Positions 59,671 through 64,000 of a stretch of 64,000 nt of DNA are shown here, piece by piece. The notes beneath the pieces were generated by a model. The model was not told the origin of the DNA. It saw only the letters and a program-made list of their open reading frames with translations, and ran no database searches. Within the stretch, counting starts at the first letter, position 1. The number at the start of each line of letters is the position of its first letter. Origin of the DNA: JANOSH01 sp031415695 (GTDB lineage: Bacteria; Actinomycetota; Acidimicrobiia; Acidimicrobiales; Ilumatobacteraceae); NCBI GenBank assembly GCA_031415695.1, contig JANOSH010000047.1, positions 372,001 to 436,000 of the forward strand, given 5' to 3'. The translations under genes and the position numbers were made by a program.

Positions 59671-60765
59671 ATGGAACGCCTCACGACTCTGCACACTGTT
59701 TACGGCCAAAGCCCATGGCTCGACAATTTGAAACGCGACTACCTCACGTCAGGCGAACTTGCCCGCCTTCGAGATGCCGGCGTGCGCGGGCTGACGTCGA
59801 ATCCCACGATTTTCCAGAAGGCCATCCAAGGATCAGCTGCATACGATGACCAGTTTCGGGAACTCGTGCGGGGGCCTGGTTCCACACTCGATCATTACTG
59901 GTCGCTCGTAACCGCCGATATCCTGGGCGCTCTCGACGTGTTTGCTCCCGTTCATCGCAGCTCCTACGGCGAAGATGGCTACGTCAGTGTCGAGGTTGCA
60001 CCCAATCTGGCGCACGATACGCAAGGCACTATCGAGGCGGCGCGCGTCTTGTGGAAACGCATCGATCGTCCCAATCTGATGGTGAAGGTACCGGCGACCG
60101 CAGCAGGGGTGCCTGCCATTCGCCAGCTCATCAGCGAAGGCATCAACATCAATGTCACCTTGATCTTTGGTCTTGACCGATACGCCGACGTGATGGAGGC
60201 CTACCTCGGCGGTCTGGAAGCTCTCGACGGATCTATTGCCCGGGTGTCAAGCGTGGCCTCATTCTTCATCAGCCGAGTCGATGTCGAAGTCGACGCCCGC
60301 CTCACCGCCATCGGCACCGACGAAGCCCTTGCGATGTGCGGAAAGGCTGCGGTCGCTCAGGGCAAACTCGCCTACCGACTGTTCCGACAGACGTTCTCGG
60401 GTGCCCGTTGGCAGGCGCTGGCTGCTCGCGGCGCCCGCCCGCAGCGACCCTTGTGGGCATCAACGGGCACCAAGAACCCGGCCTATCCCGACACCCTGTA
60501 TGTCGACGAACTCATCGGCGCCGAGACGGTCAATACCCTGCCTGAAGCCACGTTGCAGGCATTCGCCGATCACGGCACATTGTCCCACGCCGCCGTTCGC
60601 GATGCGTCGAGCACCGATTGTGATTGGGCAGCGCTGAGTCGCCTTGGTGTCGACTTGGACCAGGTTGCCGACAAGCTCGAGGGAGCGGGTGTCGCATCGT
60701 TTATACAGAGCTTCGACGAATTGCTTGGGGCACTCGACACTCGCGCCAACGAACTCAGGCCCTAA
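59671..60765 (+). CDS. tal: Transaldolase
   Basis: 364 residues, the longer actinobacterial type. The Schiff-base Lys is in RPNLMVKVPAT near residue 137; LTSNPTIFQKAI and SVASFFISRVDVEVD are other conserved segments. It works with transketolase in the non-oxidative pentose phosphate pathway. The start is 11 bases after tkt; the open frame extends into tkt but that is its shadow. Confidence 0.95.
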   Translation: MERLTTLHTVYGQSPWLDNLKRDYLTSGELARLRDAGVRGLTSNPTIFQKAIQGSAAYDDQFRELVRGPGSTLDHYWSLVTADILGALDVFAPVHRSSYGEDGYVSVEVAPNLAHDTQGTIEAARVLWKRIDRPNLMVKVPATAAGVPAIRQLISEGININVTLIFGLDRYADVMEAYLGGLEALDGSIARVSSVASFFISRVDVEVDARLTAIGTDEALAMCGKAAVAQGKLAYRLFRQTFSGARWQALAARGARPQRPLWASTGTKNPAYPDTLYVDELIGAETVNTLPEATLQAFADHGTLSHAAVRDASSTDCDWAALSRLGVDLDQVADKLEGAGVASFIQSFDELLGALDTRANELRP

Positions 60766-60770
60766 AATTG

Positions 60771-60814
60771 CGTTGCTCCGGCTGTCGTAGTTTCCTACGC
60801 CAACCGGAGCAACG
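60771..60814 (+). terminator. Two-part hairpin after transaldolase
   Basis: CGTTGCTCCGG and CCGGAGCAACG form a perfect 11-bp stem; inside it CGTAG-TTTC-CTACG forms a second. It lies six bases after the transaldolase stop. No T tract follows. Confidence 0.5.
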
Positions 60815-60966
60815 TTCCGACTCCGCCGTCGGACCTTTGGTTCCCGCGATATGGGGGCGTCAGTCGGGGGGCAGACTGACACCCAGCAAAGCTTCGAGCG
60901 GACCGACCGTCAACTTTGCTTATATGAGCACTATAAGTGGCGAGAATCTCACAGAGAATGGGTCGA

Positions 60967-61977
60967 ATGAACCAACCTTTGGAATCCCTAGCGAATGATC
61001 TGAGCAACGCTCTGAATGCGTCGGCCAATCCCCGCCTGGCTCGTGAGCTGCTGACCGCCGCCATCGGCCTCGTTCGCGACCAACCGGCGACGCTCGACTT
61101 GAAGATTGCCTCCGCTGCCCTCCGAGAAATGCGTGAGGCGTTTAGCGCCTTCGCCCCTTACCGGGGCCAACGCAAGGTAACGGTGTTCGGTTCCGCTCGC
61201 ACCGCTAGCCACGATCCCTTGTATGACCAGGCGCGCACCGTCTCCAGGCTGCTCGCCGACGACGGATGGATGATTGTTACCGGGGCGGGCCCGGGCATCA
61301 TGCACGCCGCCATGGAGGGAGCTGGTCGCGAACGATCATTCGGCGTAAACATCCGCTTGCCGTTCGAACAGGGCGCGAACTCGGTCATCGCCGGCGATGG
61401 CAAACTCGTCTCCATGAAGTACTTTTTCACACGAAAGCTCATGTTGATGAAAGAGTCGCAAGCGTTCGTGTCAATGCCGGGCGGGTTCGGCACCCTGGAC
61501 GAAACCTTCGAACTCATCACGCTCACCCAAACTGGCAAGGGTGCCCCGGTTCCGATCGTGTTCTTAGAGGTGCCCGGCTACGCCTACTGGGACCGCGTCC
61601 ACGAGTTCGTAACTACCCAGGTCATCGACAACGGCTACGCCTCGAAACAAGACACTGATTTGTACGCCATAACTGAAGATCCGGTCGAGGCGCTGCGTTA
61701 CATCCGCCATTTCTACCGGCGTTACCATTCCGTTCGCTATGTCGGCGACTGGCTGTATATACGGCTACTTTCGGCTCCTACCGTTGCGCAACTAACGGAC
61801 CTGAATCGCCGATTTGCCGACCTGTGCGTATCAGGATCAATTGTTCTCGCTTCGGCTCACGCAGGGGAAGTCGCCGACGCCGACAACATTGACCTTCCCC
61901 GAATTCGCTTACGGTTCAACCGGCAAGCTCACGGCAGGCTTCGTCAGCTTATTAACGCCCTGAACGACCTCGACTAA
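60967..61977 (+). CDS. LOG-family (cytokinin riboside phosphoribohydrolase-like) protein
   Basis: 336 residues. The Rossmann-like LOG core is present: TGAGPGIMHAAMEGAGRE near residue 105, and the signature MPGGFGTLDETFE near 168. Members hydrolyse nucleoside monophosphates to a base and ribose phosphate. The ATG at 60967 is preferred on spacing from AGAGA, with two in-frame alternatives up to 30 bases upstream. A TATAAG box lies about 30 bases upstream. It overlaps the next gene's 3' end by 26 bases. Confidence 0.85.
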   Translation: MNQPLESLANDLSNALNASANPRLARELLTAAIGLVRDQPATLDLKIASAALREMREAFSAFAPYRGQRKVTVFGSARTASHDPLYDQARTVSRLLADDGWMIVTGAGPGIMHAAMEGAGRERSFGVNIRLPFEQGANSVIAGDGKLVSMKYFFTRKLMLMKESQAFVSMPGGFGTLDETFELITLTQTGKGAPVPIVFLEVPGYAYWDRVHEFVTTQVIDNGYASKQDTDLYAITEDPVEALRYIRHFYRRYHSVRYVGDWLYIRLLSAPTVAQLTDLNRRFADLCVSGSIVLASAHAGEVADADNIDLPRIRLRFNRQAHGRLRQLINALNDLD

Positions 61978-62704
61978 TAGTGCTGCTTGCCGCCGGATCG
62001 TTGACTACCTCATCCAGTATCTCTGGAGTCAGGTTCACAAACGCCGCCGGCTGCAACGTGAAGTCCTCAAGGTCAGAAGTCATGGCCCGAACGTCGGCCT
62101 CGATGTTGCGTAACGTCAGGGTCAGGCTGTCGCGGCCAACCATGAGCGATTGGATCTGTGCCGATGCCTGATCTCGCCTCCGGGCAAGATCGACCAATAC
62201 TCGGCGACGTTGGGCCTCGGCATCGCCAATGACCTTGGAAGAGCGTTCATCTGCTTCTTCAACGGTAGCAAGTGATCGAGCTTCAGATTCCTTGCGTTGA
62301 CGGTTCGTGTCGATCTCGGCATCGCGACGAAGCTTGGCCGCTTCGGCCTCGGCCGCCGCCAAAACTGCCGCTGCTTTGCCTTCGGCGCGCTGGGCGAGGT
62401 CGTTCGCGGTGTCGCGGGCCGCCGTCAGGAGCCGGGCACTCTCCTCGCCCAGAAACTGAGCAACGGTCGACTCGTCAATGCGTCCTGCCACGTCGAGTTC
62501 GCGGCGAACGAGCGTGAGCTCATCAGCCAATTCTTTGTTTCGGCGCTCATGATCGGCGAGATCCTCAGCAATTCCCTGCAGGAACCAGGTTACCTGCGAT
62601 GGTTCGTAGCCTCGCCGGCCAATCGGAAAGGTGGTTGCCGCCACATCAAATGCTCGGGCCGGCGTGCGCTTGGCTGCACCATCAATGTCTGAGAACGATT
62701 CCAT
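61952..62704 (-). CDS. DivIVA-like coiled-coil protein
   Basis: 250 residues from the ATG giving MESFSDIDG. The N-terminal FPIGRRGYEPSQVTWFLQGIAEDL fits the DivIVA-type membrane-binding lead region, followed by a long coiled coil (about 50-210) rich in Ala, Glu and Arg. It may take part in cell-pole or septum organisation. It lies 91 bases from the small gene upstream. The C-terminal codons overlap the LOG gene on the other strand. Confidence 0.75.
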   Translation of the reverse strand: MESFSDIDGAAKRTPARAFDVAATTFPIGRRGYEPSQVTWFLQGIAEDLADHERRNKELADELTLVRRELDVAGRIDESTVAQFLGEESARLLTAARDTANDLAQRAEGKAAAVLAAAEAEAAKLRRDAEIDTNRQRKESEARSLATVEEADERSSKVIGDAEAQRRRVLVDLARRRDQASAQIQSLMVGRDSLTLTLRNIEADVRAMTSDLEDFTLQPAAFVNLTPEILDEVVNDPAASSTISRGRSGR

Positions 62705-62795
62705 ATCGAGGATCTTCCCGCGTCGCGTCCACGAGTACAACTACGGTGATCCGAATGACTCAAAAAATTCCACTTTGAGCGGATTTATAACCTCC

Positions 62796-62999
62796 CTACG
62801 CAAGGTCTTCGTCGGGCAACTCGCTAGAGAGAAGCGCCACGGCTTTGTCGATTGATCGTCTCGCCCGAGTGATCCGGCGTTCATCGAAACCGATATCTTT
62901 ACCCCTCAGCTGGTTGCGCAGGTTGTCGATGGCAAGCTCAGCCAGCTCCTCGGAGATCGCCGTGAGTCGCTCGCGAAGTGCGTCAAGGGCAGATGTCAT
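62796..62999 (-). CDS. Small helical protein, unknown function
   Basis: 67 residues, almost wholly helical by pattern (LDALRERLTAISEELAELAIDNL, then RITRARRSIDKAVALLSSEL). Its start overlaps the stop of the GlcF-like gene by four bases. I do not recognise it. It could be a small partner of the Fe-S protein or of the DivIVA-like protein downstream. Confidence 0.65.
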   Translation of the reverse strand: MTSALDALRERLTAISEELAELAIDNLRNQLRGKDIGFDERRITRARRSIDKAVALLSSELPDEDLA

Positions 63000-64000
63000 G
63001 ACCGCAGCGCCTCGGCCACCAGCTCAAGTGGATGGCGCACAATCACTCCGGCGGCTGACAGATGGATGGAACAACCGGGGTTGGCGCTTGCAACAACAAC
63101 CTTGCCCGCCCGCTCAATCGCTCCCAGCTTGCGCTCACGGATCGTCGAGGCTATGTCGGGATAGAGGGTCGAAAACGCACCACCCGCGCCGCAACACAAG
63201 CCGTCGTCGTCGAGTTCCACGAGCTGCATGTAACGGCCGAGCACCGCACGCACGGGCAAATGCGCCTTTTGGACATGGCGTAGGTGACACGGATCTTGCA
63301 CCGCAACCGTTACCGGCAGCTGACGGCCAACCGGCAAGTCGTCGAGATGCTCGGCAATCCACTCATGAATATCGAGCACGCGGGCACTAAAGAGTCGGGC
63401 TTCGTCGGTGTCAAGCAGGTGCCCATAGTCCTTCAACGCAGCTCCGCATCCGGCCGAGTTCACCAGAATCGGGTTCGTGCCCGGATAGCCCGCCATCACC
63501 TGTCGGGCAAAGCGGCGGGCCTGGTCGGTAAGCCCGGCGTGAACTGACAAAGCTCCGCAGCACGGGCTGGAATCGGGAAGCGCTACACCGACGCCCATTC
63601 GTGCCAGAACGAAAAGCGAGTCGACATGGACTGGTCGTTGCCACGCATCCATGACGCAACCCGGGAAAAACCACACGTCCGATCCCGTAGCCAGTAATCG
63701 CTGACGCCGCACCGGTATCGACGGCAACCCGAACCGACGAGGCACCAGGCGCACTCGTTGCACAACCGAGAGCACCGACGAACCCACAAGAATCAATCGA
63801 TGCCGCGCCAGCATCGAGTAGCCGAGTCGTTGCCACCATGGCACCGTCGTCGGCGCCAGCGCAGAACGGGTCGCCTCGATCATACGGCCGAACGGAACGC
63901 CCGACGGACACGCTGCCTCACACCCGCGACACTGCACGCACGTGTCCATCGAGACTCTAAAGACCGAGTCGACTGTCAATCCCTCGGCCTGAACGCCCTT
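62996..64000 (-). CDS. GlcF-like Fe-S protein (glycolate oxidase iron-sulfur subunit type), partial
   Basis: At least 334 residues; the frame is open to the window edge, so the N-terminus is missing. CVQCRGCEAACPSG matches the second [4Fe-4S] cluster of GlcF/GlpC; the first would be outside the window. Two CCG-domain motifs follow (PCCGALSVHAG, and CCGAGGAFS), with the HxxH-like and DPCHLRH segments. It would pass electrons from glycolate, lactate or glycerol-3-phosphate oxidation. The flavoprotein subunit is expected just upstream. Confidence 0.85.
   Translation of the reverse strand, partial: KGVQAEGLTVDSVFRVSMDTCVQCRGCEAACPSGVPFGRMIEATRSALAPTTVPWWQRLGYSMLARHRLILVGSSVLSVVQRVRLVPRRFGLPSIPVRRQRLLATGSDVWFFPGCVMDAWQRPVHVDSLFVLARMGVGVALPDSSPCCGALSVHAGLTDQARRFARQVMAGYPGTNPILVNSAGCGAALKDYGHLLDTDEARLFSARVLDIHEWIAEHLDDLPVGRQLPVTVAVQDPCHLRHVQKAHLPVRAVLGRYMQLVELDDDGLCCGAGGAFSTLYPDIASTIRERKLGAIERAGKVVVASANPGCSIHLSAAGVIVRHPLELVAEALRS

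Overview
The window is a densely coded segment of a high-GC actinobacterial chromosome. The best guess is class Acidimicrobiia, perhaps an Ilumatobacteraceae-like aquatic lineage. Evidence for Actinobacteria: a full Pup-proteasome locus (pafA, prcA, prcB, pup, dop, arc), a DUF4193 protein, a GarA-like FHA protein between gcvH and a MerR/FtsR-like gene, and helY-tatC-tatB. The secreted protein with repeats ending in DTR, and the lack of mycobacterial cell-wall genes, favour Acidimicrobiia; this placement is inference. No rRNA, CRISPR array, insertion sequence or origin was seen.

Layout. 1-7.2 kb holds the end of an acyl-CoA dehydrogenase, an NTF2-like protein, a CopD-like membrane protein, ispH, a lipoprotein-like gene, then a run of radical SAM/PDZ protein, der, acyl-CoA carboxyltransferase and a zinc-ribbon membrane protein. 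7.2-9.9 kb is the main accessory patch: tRNA-Pro(GGG) with a 32-bp copy of its 3' end 809 bp downstream, enclosing a decayed PIN-toxin module, followed by an XRE/AbiEii-like pair and a lipoprotein. 10-20 kb holds an SRAP protein, MFS transporter, HIT protein, phosphatidyltransferase, then gcvH-FHA-MerR-DUF151-MerR-gcvT facing a gcvP that sits behind a tandem glycine riboswitch. 20-31.9 kb holds envelope genes (helix-hairpin-helix/coiled-coil protein and OmpA), prmA, a gamma-carbonic anhydrase, a low-complexity protein, an enoyl-CoA hydratase, DUF4193, a LysM transglycosylase, a double ThyX-like protein and an M20 hydrolase. 31.9-35.8 kb is a second accessory patch: a compositionally odd secreted protein lies between a full lipoprotein gene and a broken copy of its 3' end.

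35.9-55.5 kb is a conserved housekeeping block, nearly all on the minus strand: tatB-tatC-helY-DAG-kinase-like, two signal peptidase I genes around an MFS gene, the Pup-proteasome genes, ferredoxin (plus strand), trmI, a TtuA/TtuB-like tRNA thiolation pair, three small membrane or basic proteins, a LON-domain protein and a PBP4-type carboxypeptidase. 55.5-64 kb holds a thioesterase, a FIST protein, transketolase and transaldolase, a LOG-family protein, a DivIVA-like coiled-coil protein and the end of a GlcF-like iron-sulfur protein.

How the parts work together. The proteasome genes give the full tagging route: Dop activates Pup, PafA attaches it, ARC unfolds targets, PrcAB degrades them. The glycine cleavage genes are split between two units, of which only gcvP has a visible glycine switch. 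Many genes and operon heads carry a TAnnnT box 6-9 nt before an ATG or GTG, which suggests widespread leaderless transcription and fixes several starts.
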